A stretch of DNA of 64,000 nt from Cellulomonas terrae (GCF_007990265.1 NZ_BJWH01000004.1:124001-188000), one strand, 5' to 3'. Counted from the first letter of the stretch, positions 27,061 through 37,775 are shown. Notes: a model not told the origin generated them from the sequence alone. Made by a program: numbers and translations.

Positions 27061-28326
27061 GTGACCGTCCCCGGAGCTGAACGCCTCACGCTGTCGCAGG
27101 CCCGTCGCATCACGCTGCGCGCACAGGGCCTCGACCGTCCTCGCCCGGTGCGGCCAGCTGCGCCCACGATGCGGCAGTTCCAGCAGGTGGTGGACCGTCT
27201 CGGCGTGCTGCAGATCGACTCCGTCAACGTGCTGGCCCGCGCGCACCTCCTGCCCGCGTTCTCGAGGCTGGGCGCCTACGACCCCGCCCTCCTCGACCGG
27301 GCGTCCGGGACGGCGCCGCGCCGGCTCGTCGAGACGTGGGCGCACGAGGCGTCGTACGTGCCCCCGGAGACGTTCCGACTGCTGGGCTGGCGGCAGCGCG
27401 CGTACCTCGACCAGGCGTGGGGCGCGATCGCGGAGGTGCCGATGAAGCACTCGCCGCTGGTCGAGGAGGTCCGCACCATCATCGCCGAGCGCGGTCCGGT
27501 CACCGCGCGGCAGGTGCAGCAGGACTTCGAGGCCGACCACCCGACCACTCGCGGGGAGTGGGGGTGGAACTGGTCGGTGGCCAAGCGCGTCCTCGAGTTC
27601 CTCTTCTTCACCGGGGAGATCACGTCGGCGGGTCGCAACGGGGCGTTCGAGCGCCGCTACGACCTGACCAGCCGGGTGCTCCCACCCCACGTGCTGGCTC
27701 TGCCCGAACCCTCGGACGAGGACGCGGTCCGGGCGCTCACGCAGATCGGTGCACGGGCGCACGGCATCGGCACGCTGCGCAGCTTCGCCGACTACTTCCG
27801 CATCAAGGAGTCCCGGGTGGTGCCGGCGATCGCCGACCTCGTCGAGGAGGGCGTGCTGCAGGAGGTGGTGGTCGACGGGTGGAACCAGGGGCCGGTGTAC
27901 CGGCACCGGGACGCCGACCTGCCCCGCCGGGCCACCGGTCGCGCCCTGCTGAACCCGTTCGACCCGCTGGTGTTCGAGCGCCGCCGGCTGGAGGCGCTGT
28001 TCGGTCTGCGCTACCGCATCGAGATCTACACCCCGGAGCCCAAGCGGGTCTGGGGCTACTACGTCCTGCCGTTCCTGCTGGGAGAGTCGCTGCCCGCCCT
28101 GGTGGACCTCAAGGCCGACCGGAAGGCGGGGGTCCTGCGCGTGCTCTCCGCGCACCGGGCGACGGGCTCGACGGTGCCGGACGCCGACGTCGTCGAGCCG
28201 CTCGCGGCGGAGCTGCACGAGCTGGCCGGGTGGCTGTGCCTCGACGACATCATGGTCGGCGACCGGGACGGCGTCCTGCGCGGTGACCTCGCGGCGGACC
28301 TTGCGATCGCCGTCCGGTCGGCATGA
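27061..28326 (+). CDS. AlkX/YcaQ-type winged-helix DNA glycosylase (QxD motif)
   Basis: A 421-residue HTH_42 protein similar to Escherichia coli YcaQ/AlkX, which removes bulky and crosslink-forming alkylated purines. The catalytic Q-x-D pair is at Gln51 and Asp53 in LGVLQIDSVNVL. Other conserved blocks are ETWAHEASYVP, RGEWGWNWSVAKRVLEFLF, FNP-type NPFDPLVFERRR and GYYVLPFLLGE. The window carries a second, QxQ-type member at 14576. GTG 27061 is preceded by AAAGAT 6 nt upstream. It overlaps the EamA gene by ATGA. Substrate range is not known; the repair function is inferred from motif and family. Confidence 0.88.
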   Translation: MTVPGAERLTLSQARRITLRAQGLDRPRPVRPAAPTMRQFQQVVDRLGVLQIDSVNVLARAHLLPAFSRLGAYDPALLDRASGTAPRRLVETWAHEASYVPPETFRLLGWRQRAYLDQAWGAIAEVPMKHSPLVEEVRTIIAERGPVTARQVQQDFEADHPTTRGEWGWNWSVAKRVLEFLFFTGEITSAGRNGAFERRYDLTSRVLPPHVLALPEPSDEDAVRALTQIGARAHGIGTLRSFADYFRIKESRVVPAIADLVEEGVLQEVVVDGWNQGPVYRHRDADLPRRATGRALLNPFDPLVFERRRLEALFGLRYRIEIYTPEPKRVWGYYVLPFLLGESLPALVDLKADRKAGVLRVLSAHRATGSTVPDADVVEPLAAELHELAGWLCLDDIMVGDRDGVLRGDLAADLAIAVRSA

Positions 28327-29193
28327 CGCCCGAGACGCGGCCGCGCGACTTCGCCCTCGTCGCGCTCGGCGGCGCCCTGTGGGGCACGGGCGGCCTGGCC
28401 GGTGCAGCGCTCGCCGATGCCGCCGGCCTGCCGCCGCTGACCGTCGCCGCGTACAGGCTGCTGGGTGGCGGGGGCGTGCTGCTCCTGGCGCTCGCGGTGA
28501 CCGGCGCGCTGCGCGGACTCGCCCGGACGCGCCCGGTCGTCCTGCTCGTCGTGGAGACCGCTCTGCTCGCTGCCGTGTACCAGGCCGCGTACTTCGCGGC
28601 GGTCCAGCGGGCGGGGGTCGCGGTGGCCACGCTGGTCGCTCTCGGGGCCGCTCCGATCCTGGTCGCCGTGGGCACCGCCGTGTCCGCCCGGCGGCCCCCG
28701 TCGCCGCGCACGCTGGTCGCGCTCGGGATGGCGCTGACCGGGCTGGTGCTCCTGGTGGGCCCGTCGGACGCGGCCGGTCCGGGGACCGCGTCCGGTGCCC
28801 TGCTCGCCCTCGTGGCGGCTGCGGCCTTCGCGACGATGACCGGGCTGAACCGCCGCAGCGTGCCCGGACTGGGTCCACTACCCCTCACGGCGACCTCGTT
28901 CACGCTCGGCGGAATCCTGCTGCTCCCGGTCGCCGCGGTGGCCGGTCCCGGCCTCGGTGTGCCGTCCGACGCGGAGGGCTGGGTGCTCCTCGCCTACCTC
29001 GCCGTCGTCCCCACGGCGGCGGCCTACAGCGCCTACTTCACGGGCCTGCGGCACGTTCCCGCGACGACCGCGGCGCTGCTCGCCCTGCTCGAGCCGCTGA
29101 CCGCCACCGTCGGCGCGGTGCTGCTGCGCGACGAGCGCCTCGGCCCTGCCGGCGTCGTCGGTGCCCTCCTGCTGGCAGCTGCGGTGGTCGTTC

Positions 29194-29224
29194 TTCGACC
29201 ACGCCGCGCAGGCTCGCCTACGAT
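29194..29224 (+). promoter_or_regulatory. Candidate secA promoter inside the EamA 3' end
   Basis: TTCGAC (29194-29199) and TACGAT (29219-29224), spacer 19 bp, about 84 bp before the secA start. The spacing is slightly long, so support is modest. Confidence 0.35.
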
Positions 29225-29307
29225 GGACGCGCCCGGCCGTGCGGCCGGTCACCTCAGCCGCTCCGACGCCGCGCGCGCCCGGAGCGCGAACACGTCGGGA
29301 GTAGTGC

Positions 29308-32115
<2,808 letters not shown>

Positions 32116-32116
32116 C

Positions 32117-32163
32117 ACGGACGCGAGCCCGTCCCCGTGCACCGGGGGCGGGCTCGCGTGCGT
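32117..32163. terminator. Hairpin terminator between secA and the convergent Rv3235-family gene
   Basis: The core stem at 32121-32137 pairs with 32143-32159 with a 5-nt loop, one G-T pair, and three more outer pairs after a mismatch. It lies between convergent stop codons, so it may act in both directions. Confidence 0.7.
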
Positions 32164-32169
32164 CCGGGC

Positions 32170-32802
32170 TCAGCCGATCTCGAGCGCGGTGACGCGCCAC
32201 GAGCCGCGGTGCCCCTCCAGCCGGAGCGCGACAGCGCGCACCCGGACGCCGTCGTCGGCCACGAGGCTCGCCTCCAGCACGTGCGGGTCGACGCGGCAGG
32301 CGCGACCGCGACGGATCGAGGGCGGTCTGCCCCCGCCGCCGGTGCCGAGGACGCGCTGGGTCAAGCCTGCCCGGACCTGGAGGGACTCGTACACGCCCGG
32401 GGTGAGCCAGCGGGCGAGCTGCGCCACGGAGCGCCGACCGGCGAGCACCTCCAGCGACGCCAGCGCGACCGCGCGGGCGACCGTCGCCGGGTCGCCGTCG
32501 GGGAGCAGGCGGGGGGAGTCGTCGTCGGCCTCCATGACGAGCGACCGGTCGGTGACCCGCAGGACCGCGATCCGGCCGGCGACGGTCTCCGGCACCGCGT
32601 GCGCGGGACCGGTCGCCTCCTCGACGAGGGAGGGCGCGAGCGCGGGGACCAGCCGGACCTGGGGACGGCGCGCGCGCACGGCTCCCGGTCGGGTGGGACC
32701 AGGCCCGCGCTGCCTGTCCTCCGCCCCGCGCACCCGGGCGAAGGCGTCCTCGGCGGGGGTCCTGCCACGGGTGAGGACGACGGCTCCGACGTCGGCGCTC
32801 AC
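32170..32802 (-). CDS. Rv3235 family protein (DUF6459)
   Basis: A 210-residue protein of the Rv3235 family. Its conserved C-terminal half carries VARAVALASLEVLAGRRSV, QLARWLTPGVYESLQ and ends with the family signature SWRVTALEIG. The N-terminal half is arginine/proline-rich and probably disordered. The family is restricted to actinobacteria and lies next to secA. No activity is known; the fold resembles small alpha/beta adaptor proteins. The GTG start overlaps the LysM gene stop as GTGA, so the two are one operon. Confidence 0.83.
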   Translation of the reverse strand: MSADVGAVVLTRGRTPAEDAFARVRGAEDRQRGPGPTRPGAVRARRPQVRLVPALAPSLVEEATGPAHAVPETVAGRIAVLRVTDRSLVMEADDDSPRLLPDGDPATVARAVALASLEVLAGRRSVAQLARWLTPGVYESLQVRAGLTQRVLGTGGGGRPPSIRRGRACRVDPHVLEASLVADDGVRVRAVALRLEGHRGSWRVTALEIG

Positions 32803-33674
32803 AGTGCCGGCTCCCCGGCGGTCGCGGGCACCAGGAGCACCTGACCCGGCCGGAGGAGATCGGGATCGGCACCGATCACCGCCACGTTGGCCTGGTACCA
32901 CTGCGGCCACGCGGCGGCGATCTGCGCATCGGTCGCCCCTGACGGGAGGTGGCGTGCCGCGATCGCCCAGAGGCTGTCTCCGGCCTCCACGACCACCTCG
33001 CCGGACCCCACGGGCGCCGGGGGTGTCCGGACGTGGTCGGCGGCGGCCGTCTCGACGGCCGCCGTGGCGTGCCCGGGCGGAGCGGTCGGACCGGGCGCCG
33101 GGCGTGCCGGCGCGGGGACCGGTTCCGCGGGGGCCGGCGCGGCGCTCGCAGACGCGGACGGCTCGGTCACCGTGGTCGGTCGTGGCGCGAGGTCGGGGTC
33201 CGGGGTGCTGGTCGAGGTCGTCGTCACCGCCCACCCGAGGTCGTCGGGCACGGCGGCGTCGTGCGGCTCGACGGTGGCCGACGACGGCGAGGGCACGGGT
33301 ACGACGGCCGACGCGCCGGTCGCCATGCCGAGCCCGATCCCCGCCCCGACGGCGAGCACAAGAGCCTTGCGTACGACCTGTGGCGCGCACCGGTGCACCA
33401 GCCGCTCGCCGGCCCGCCAGCTCGCGCCGGCGACCCGCACGACGACGCACACGGTCGCGAGGAGGGCGCCGGCCGCCAGCCAGACCGCGACGAGCGCTCC
33501 GGCGGCGGTCACGGCGACCTCGATGACGGCGTCGACCTGCCACGGGCCGACGTGGTCCGACAGCACGGTCCGCACGTGGTGCGCGAGCACCCCCGCCAGC
33601 GCGGCCGACGCCAGCGTCCCCGCGAGCAGCCCACCGATCGGCCCCCCTGCTCCTCGCATCTCCGTGCCCACCAT
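32799..33674 (-). CDS. LysM peptidoglycan-binding domain membrane protein
   Basis: A 291-residue protein. Two or three membrane helices lie in the first 125 residues (GGLLAGTLASAALAGVLA, VAVTAAGALVAVWLAAGALL, ALVLAVGAGIGLGMATGASA). A long proline/alanine/threonine-rich segment spans the wall, and a C-terminal LysM motif (VVEAGDSLWAIAARHLPSG to PGQVLLVPA) binds peptidoglycan. It probably anchors or senses the wall from the membrane. ATG 33674 has AGGGG 6-7 nt upstream. It is co-transcribed with the Rv3235-family gene. Confidence 0.87.
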   Translation of the reverse strand: MVGTEMRGAGGPIGGLLAGTLASAALAGVLAHHVRTVLSDHVGPWQVDAVIEVAVTAAGALVAVWLAAGALLATVCVVVRVAGASWRAGERLVHRCAPQVVRKALVLAVGAGIGLGMATGASAVVPVPSPSSATVEPHDAAVPDDLGWAVTTTSTSTPDPDLAPRPTTVTEPSASASAAPAPAEPVPAPARPAPGPTAPPGHATAAVETAAADHVRTPPAPVGSGEVVVEAGDSLWAIAARHLPSGATDAQIAAAWPQWYQANVAVIGADPDLLRPGQVLLVPATAGEPAL

Positions 33675-33727
33675 GTTCGCCCCTGACCATGTCGTTTGAT
33701 GCAGTTTGGTGTTGCTTGCGTGGCATA

Positions 33728-33757
33728 GATGTACCTGAGCGCGCTCCATTTTGTCCA
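33728..33757 (-). promoter_or_regulatory. Candidate promoter of the LysM/Rv3235-family operon
   Basis: On the minus strand TGGACA (33752-33757) is 18 bp from TACATC (33728-33733), about 50 nt before ATG 33674. The -35 matches TTGACA at five of six positions; the -10 is weaker. Confidence 0.4.
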
Positions 33758-34019
33758 GCGATGTCCGACATGCGGCGGTTCGGCGGCTCCGTCGCCGGCT
33801 CGGTGGAGTGGGGCGTCGCCATCTCGTCACGCAGCTCCAGGTCGAGGGCCTGTACGCGCTGCTCCGGGCCAGATCACCGATCTGCACACGGCCACGACGT
33901 CACCGTCGCCCCACCGGTTCAGCGCCGCTTGTCGGCCAGGCCGTAGCCGCGGGCCGTGGCCGCGGGCCGACGGGCGCCGGTGAGGACGGCAGCGGCGCTG
34001 GTCGGGCAGGAGGCACCGG

Positions 34020-34025
34020 TACCGT
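34020..34025 (+). promoter_or_regulatory. -10 element (TACCGT) of the following leaderless gene
   Basis: TACCGT ends 6 nt before ATG 34032. Confidence 0.5.
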
Positions 34026-34031
34026 GCACGC

Positions 34032-34553
34032 ATGCGGTGGGAGTCGCTCTTCGCGGACATGGAGGCCCAGCTCGCGGCCGGTCGGCTCGCCGACGTCCGC
34101 GCCGACGTGGCCGAGCTCGCGCGCGCCGAACGAGCCTCGATCACCCTCGCTGCGCGGGCCCGTGCGTCGATCGGTCGACCCGTGCGGGTGCTGGTGGGTG
34201 GTGCCGACGTGGTCGAGGGCGAGCTGGTCGACGCCGCGCCGGAGTGGCTCCTGGTGGCGACGTCTCCCGTGCGGCGGGCGCTCGTCCCGGTCACCGCCGC
34301 GGCAGCGCTCGACGGGCTCGTCACGCACGCGGCCCCGGCGCCCCGTGCGGTGAAGGCGCGCCTGGGCCTCGGGCACGCCCTGCGCGCTCTGGCTCGGGAC
34401 CGCGCCGTGGTCAGGGTGCGCGCCGCGGACGCCGACCTGACGGGTCGCATCGAGCGCGTCGGGGCGGACCACCTGGACCTCGCGGAGGTCGACGGGCGGC
34501 GCGGCACGTGGGCGGTCACGTTCGCGACGCTGCGCGCGGTCCAGACGGGGTGA
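34032..34553 (+). CDS. Conserved actinobacterial protein with two LSm-like repeats, function unknown
   Basis: A 173-residue protein. A helical N-terminus (MRWESLFADMEAQLAAGR) is followed by two similar beta-rich segments: RPVRVLVGGADVVEGELVDA at about residues 49-68 and AVVRVRAADADLTGRIERVG at about 121-140, each continuing with a strand like EWLLVATS or DHLDLAEV. The pattern recalls an Sm/LSm barrel duplicated in one chain, but this is my reading of periodicity, not a known family match. It converges with the HTH gene. Confidence 0.7.
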   Translation: MRWESLFADMEAQLAAGRLADVRADVAELARAERASITLAARARASIGRPVRVLVGGADVVEGELVDAAPEWLLVATSPVRRALVPVTAAAALDGLVTHAAPAPRAVKARLGLGHALRALARDRAVVRVRAADADLTGRIERVGADHLDLAEVDGRRGTWAVTFATLRAVQTG

Positions 34554-34560
34554 GGGCCGG

Positions 34561-34794
34561 TCAGTCCCCGGCGCCGTCGGCGACCGAGCCGCCGTCGCTC
34601 GAGATGCGGGCGCGCGTCTGCTCGTACATCCGCTGGATGTACTTCTCCAGCTCGGTCGACTCCACGCGCCACTGCAGCCGCCCGCCGATCTGGATGGCGG
34701 GCAGCTCACCGGAGCGCACGAGCGCGTAGGCCTGCGGCGCCGAGATGTTCAGCACCTCGGTGACGTCCGCGAGGGTCAGGAACCGCGAAGACAT
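34561..34794 (-). CDS. Excisionase-type helix-turn-helix DNA-binding protein
   Basis: A 77-residue protein with a MerR/excisionase-like winged HTH: FLTLADVTEVLNISAPQAYA, then LVRSGELPAIQIGGRLQWRV, and a helix LEKYIQRMYEQTRARI. This compact form is common and single-copy in actinobacteria; despite the excisionase label there is no phage or integrase nearby. It is related in fold to BldC but diverges in sequence. CACACT 6 nt before ATG 34794 suggests a leaderless message. It is divergent from the SAF-protein gene, which it may control. Confidence 0.85.
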   Translation of the reverse strand: MSSRFLTLADVTEVLNISAPQAYALVRSGELPAIQIGGRLQWRVESTELEKYIQRMYEQTRARISSDGGSVADGAGD

Positions 34795-34830
34795 GACCGC
34801 AGTGTGGCACGCGGTGGCGCCCGGACCCGG

Positions 34831-34839
34831 TTGTCCACA
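34831..34839 (+). promoter_or_regulatory. Perfect DnaA-box-like 9-mer TTGTCCACA
   Basis: TTGTCCACA matches the actinobacterial DnaA box exactly and lies in the 118-bp gap between the divergent HTH and SAF genes. It is a single box, so it is not an origin. A one-mismatch copy (CTGTCCACA) is at 26127 inside comF. Confidence 0.4.
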
Positions 34840-34912
34840 ATGCTCCGTTCGCGCCGGTCGGCAGACGGCAGGATGGCCGTCTGCACCGCCGCACCACGAC
34901 CCAGGGGAGCCG

Positions 34913-35575
34913 ATGGACACGAGCGTGATGGACCTGCCTGCACCGGTGGCGGCTCGGCTGCGGCGCCCCGGTTGGCGTGACCCTCGGCTGCTGGCGGGGA
35001 TCGCGATGGTCGCCGCGTCGGTGCTGCTCGGCTCGTGGGCGGTGCGCACGGCGCAGTCCACCGTTCCCGTCTATGTGACGCGCGCCGCGCTCGTGCCGGG
35101 TGACCGCGTCGCGGCCGACGAGCTCGCGGTCGTCGACGTCCGGCTGGGCACCGTCAACCTCGACCACTACCTGCGCGCCGACCGGGCGGTCGCGAGCGAC
35201 GTGGTGGCCGTCCGTGCCGTCGGTCGCGGCGAGCTGGTGCCCGCGTCAGCGGTGGGCTCGTCGGCGGACCTCGACCTGCGCCCCGTCTCGGTGACGCTGA
35301 CCCGCGCGCCGTCGAGCGACGTGGTCCCGGGCGCCCTCGTGGACCTGTGGTTCACGCCGCCCGCCCCGACGGACGAGGCCGAGCCGGGCGCGCCGGACGA
35401 GCTGGCCGGCGGCCTCACGGTCGCCGAGGTGAGCACGCCCTCCGGCGCCTTCGGCGGGTCCGGCGGGACGGTCGTGCAGGTCCTGGTCCCGAGCTCGTTG
35501 CTGCCCGCGATCCTGACCGCGCTCGCGGCCGAGGGCACGGTCGACGTCGTCCCGGTCCTGGGCACGGGAGGCTGA
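34913..35575 (+). CDS. SAF domain membrane protein (CpaB/RcpC-like)
   Basis: A 220-residue protein with one N-terminal membrane helix (about 24-43, LLAGIAMVAASVLLGSWAV) and an SAF domain (VYVTRAALVPGDRVAADEL to ELVPASAVG, about 50-110), the fold of CpaB/RcpC proteins in Flp/Tad pilus assembly. The C-terminal region carries a ligand-binding-like beta domain. AGGGGAG sits 4 nt before ATG 34913. It is followed one base after its stop by the CpaE-like ATPase. No pilin, CpaF or TadB/C is present in the window, so a full pilus role is uncertain. Confidence 0.82.
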   Translation: MDTSVMDLPAPVAARLRRPGWRDPRLLAGIAMVAASVLLGSWAVRTAQSTVPVYVTRAALVPGDRVAADELAVVDVRLGTVNLDHYLRADRAVASDVVAVRAVGRGELVPASAVGSSADLDLRPVSVTLTRAPSSDVVPGALVDLWFTPPAPTDEAEPGAPDELAGGLTVAEVSTPSGAFGGSGGTVVQVLVPSSLLPAILTALAAEGTVDVVPVLGTGG

Positions 35576-35576
35576 C

Positions 35577-36845
35577 GTGGCGGTCGGGGTGCTCTGCGCC
35601 GTCCAGGGGTCGGCGGAGGCGATCATCGTCCAGGCCGTCGAGCAGACGGGCGGCCGGCTCAGCGTGACCAGGCGGTGCGCCGACCTCACCGAGCTGCTGG
35701 CGGCCGCCGAGGCGGGGCTGGGGCGGCTGGCCGTCGTCTCGGGCGACCTCGACCTTCTCGACCGGGAGGCGATCGAGCTGCTGCACCGGGCCGGGGTCCG
35801 TGTCGTGGGCATCGGCGACGCCACGCGCCCGTGGCTCGGGGAGCGGCTCGTGGCGCTCGGCGCGGACCTGGTGACCGTCGCGCCGCACGACGAGGCGTCC
35901 GCGAGCGACGTCGTGCGGGAGGCGCTCGCCATCCTCGGCGCCGCACCTGAGGGCGACCCCGAGCCGTCGTGGCCCGACGAGCAGACCGTCCGGCGTCCGG
36001 CGCGCGGACTCGTCGTCGCCGTCTGGGGTCCGACGGGTGCACCCGGCCGCACGACCGTGGCCGTCAACGTGGCAGCAGAGCTCGCCGCCGCCGGACGCCG
36101 GACGTTGCTCGTCGACGCCGACACCTACGGCGGGAGCGTCGCGCAGGTGGTCGGGATGCTCGACGAGGCGCCCGGGCTCGCCGCCGCCGCACGGGCGGCC
36201 GGGCAGGGCACGCTCGACCTGATGACCCTCGCTCGCCTCACGCCGACGATCGCCCCCGGCCTGCGGGTCCTGTCGGGCATCTCGCGAGCGGACCGCTGGC
36301 CGGAGCTCCCGTCCTCGTCGCTGGACGCGGTGTGGACGGTCGCGCGGGGGCTCGCCGAGTGGACGGTGATCGACTGCGGCTTCTGCCTCGAGCAGGACGA
36401 GGCGCTCAGCTACGACACCCGGGCACCCCGCAGGAACGCCGCCACGCTCAGCGCCCTGGAGGCCGCCGACGTCGTGCTCGTCGTCGGCGCGGGGGACCCG
36501 GTGGGCATCCAGCGGCTCGTCCGCGGCCTGGGCGAGCTCACCGACCTCGGGCTGGGCAGCACGCGGTTCGTCCTGGTGAACCGGGTCCGGGCGTCGGTCG
36601 CGGGCCCGCATCCTGCCGACGCCGTCGGCCAGGCGCTCGCCCGGTACGCAGGAGTCACCGACGCGCACCTGGTGCCCGACGACCGTCCGGCCCTGGACAC
36701 GGCCCTGCTCGAGGCCCGGACGCTGCGAGAGGCGGCGCCGGGGTCCCCTGTGCGACGCGTCCTGGCAGGGGTCGCGGCACGGGTCGACGGGCTGCTCGTC
36801 GCCGCACCCCTCGAGGAGTCTGTCGAGGAGTCCGTCGTCTGCTGA
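35577..36845 (+). CDS. CpaE/MinD-like P-loop protein with degenerate Walker A
   Basis: A 422-residue protein. Residues 1-125 resemble the receiver-like N-domain of CpaE/TadZ. The MinD-type domain starts near residue 145, but its P-loop reads GPTGAPGRTT (about 151-160) instead of KGGVGKTT: both the signature lysine and the Walker A lysine are replaced (Thr and Arg). The second motif TLLVDADTYGGSVAQVVG and VLVNRVRAS are kept. ATP hydrolysis is therefore doubtful; it may localise or scaffold. It is encoded directly after the SAF protein, as CpaE follows CpaB in tad operons. Confidence 0.82.
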   Translation: MAVGVLCAVQGSAEAIIVQAVEQTGGRLSVTRRCADLTELLAAAEAGLGRLAVVSGDLDLLDREAIELLHRAGVRVVGIGDATRPWLGERLVALGADLVTVAPHDEASASDVVREALAILGAAPEGDPEPSWPDEQTVRRPARGLVVAVWGPTGAPGRTTVAVNVAAELAAAGRRTLLVDADTYGGSVAQVVGMLDEAPGLAAAARAAGQGTLDLMTLARLTPTIAPGLRVLSGISRADRWPELPSSSLDAVWTVARGLAEWTVIDCGFCLEQDEALSYDTRAPRRNAATLSALEAADVVLVVGAGDPVGIQRLVRGLGELTDLGLGSTRFVLVNRVRASVAGPHPADAVGQALARYAGVTDAHLVPDDRPALDTALLEARTLREAAPGSPVRRVLAGVAARVDGLLVAAPLEESVEESVVC

Positions 36846-36924
36846 GGCGGGTGGCGCGCACCGGCGCCCGCGGCCCGTGCGCGTCCGGACGAGCGGGCGA
36901 GCGTGGAAGCGGCACACTGGCCCC

Positions 36925-37380
36925 GTGCGCATCTACCTCCCCGCCTCGCTCGACGAGCTCGACCCCGCCTCCCCGCCGCTGTCGGCGCGCCGTGCGCACG
37001 CCGTGACACCGGCGCTGCGGGCGATGTTCCCCGACGAGGACGACGAGGGTCTGGAGTACGCCGCCCAGCTGGCGGCTGCCGACGACTCGCTCGTGCTCCT
37101 GGGCGAGCGACGGGACGCCCCGCAGCTGCGGTGCGTCGTGTCGGCGGACGTCGCCGACGCGGCGGTGCTCGCGCTGTCGGACGACGACGACGTGCCGAGC
37201 GCCGTCGAGCTGACGCGTGCCGTCCCGCAGGCCGACGTCATCTGCGCGCACGTCGACGAACCCGCGGCAGCGACCGACGTCGCGCTGGCGGCCGGGGGAG
37301 ACGAGGCGGCTGCCGCGCGCCTCGACGAGCGCGACCTGCTCTGGTACGACGCGTCCGAGCTCGGGAGCGTCCCGCGCTGA
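36925..37380 (+). CDS. DUF6912 family protein, function unknown
   Basis: A 151-residue acidic protein beginning RIYLPASLDELD. It is alanine/aspartate-rich, with no membrane helix or catalytic motif, and includes ECA-like block DVICAHVDEPAAA and ends LLWYDASELG. The family is actinobacterial and uncharacterised. GTG 36925 is chosen over the in-frame upstream start because CACACT lies 6 nt before it and the conserved N-terminus begins here. tRNA genes follow. Confidence 0.8.
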   Translation: MRIYLPASLDELDPASPPLSARRAHAVTPALRAMFPDEDDEGLEYAAQLAAADDSLVLLGERRDAPQLRCVVSADVADAAVLALSDDDDVPSAVELTRAVPQADVICAHVDEPAAATDVALAAGGDEAAAARLDERDLLWYDASELGSVPR

Positions 37381-37432
37381 CACGGCGGGGGCCGGCCCCG
37401 TGGGTGGGCTTCGTCACGTGGCGGGTCGCCGG

Positions 37433-37462
37433 TTGGACCCGGCCTCGGCGCTCGGGTAGTGT
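37433..37462 (+). promoter_or_regulatory. Promoter of tRNA-Gln
   Basis: TTGGAC (37433-37438), 18-bp spacer, TAGTGT (37457-37462). Transcription would begin near 37469, about 70 nt before the mature tRNA. Confidence 0.6.
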
Positions 37463-37540
37463 TCACCGCCGGTACGACGTCCGGATGCACGCGGGTCCGC
37501 CCCGCCAGGCGACCTTCGAGCTCCGGGCGTTATACCCCCA

Positions 37541-37612
37541 TGGGGTATGGTGTAATTGGCAGCACGACTGATTCTGGTTCAGTTAGTCTAGGTTCGAGTC
37601 CTGGTACCCCAG
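37541..37612 (+). tRNA. tRNA-Gln (anticodon CTG)
   Basis: Cloverleaf of 72 nt: acceptor TGGGGTA pairs with TACCCCA, discriminator G; anticodon stem ACTGA/TCAGT encloses loop TTCTGGT with anticodon CTG, reading CAG; T-arm holds GGTTCGAGTCC. CCA is not encoded. The bases just upstream (TACCCC) are complementary to the acceptor 5' strand, so the precursor could misfold until processed. Confidence 0.95.
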
Positions 37613-37650
37613 CGCGAGCACCGCTGGCTCGATCTCCTCGGAGCATCGGG

Positions 37651-37656
37651 TAGAGT
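37651..37656 (+). promoter_or_regulatory. -10 element (TAGAGT) of tRNA-Glu
   Basis: TAGAGT shares the context CATCGGGTAG-GTGTTCAC with the tRNA-Gln promoter (CTCGGGTAGTGTTCAC), so both tRNAs seem to have similar promoters. A clear -35 is not visible. A CTCGC-AA-GCGAG hairpin follows at 37662-37673. Confidence 0.5.
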
Positions 37657-37697
37657 GTTCACTCGCAAGCGAGGCCCACGGGCCGAGCAGCGTATAG

Positions 37698-37770
37698 GCC
37701 CCCGTTGTGTAGCGGCCTAGCACGCCGCCCTCTCACGGCGGTAGCGCCGGTTCGAATCCGGTCGGGGGTA
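37698..37770 (+). tRNA. tRNA-Glu (anticodon CTC)
   Basis: Cloverleaf of 73 nt: acceptor GCCCCCG with CGGGGGT, discriminator A; anticodon stem GCCGC/GCGGC around loop CCTCTCA, anticodon CTC reading GAG; T-arm CCGGTTCGAATCCGG. CCA is not encoded. Confidence 0.95.
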
Positions 37771-37775
37771 CGTCA

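Larger units (their letters stand above)
33675..34031. other. 357-bp intergenic region, divergent promoters
   Basis: No convincing gene is present; open frames here have no family signature. The segment 33690-33770 is markedly A/T-richer than the surroundings. It holds a minus-strand promoter candidate for the LysM gene and a -10 at 34020 for the rightward gene. The rest, 33780-34010, is ordinary GC-rich sequence in which I see nothing specific. Confidence 0.6.

Noticed and set aside
33751..34353. Rightward frame extending upstream of the 34032 gene
   Set aside because: Different frame from the recognisable protein, arginine-rich and with no start signal; the -10 at 34020 points to ATG 34032.
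34561..34794. Mobile-element origin of the excisionase-like HTH protein
   Set aside because: No integrase, attachment repeat or phage genes nearby; this HTH type is a normal chromosomal actinobacterial gene.
34831..34839. Replication origin
   Set aside because: Only one perfect DnaA box; no cluster of boxes and no dnaA, dnaN or A/T-rich unwinding region.
37541..37770. tRNA genes as an integration site for a mobile element
   Set aside because: Both tRNAs are intact and no partial tRNA duplicate or integrase is found in the flanks.
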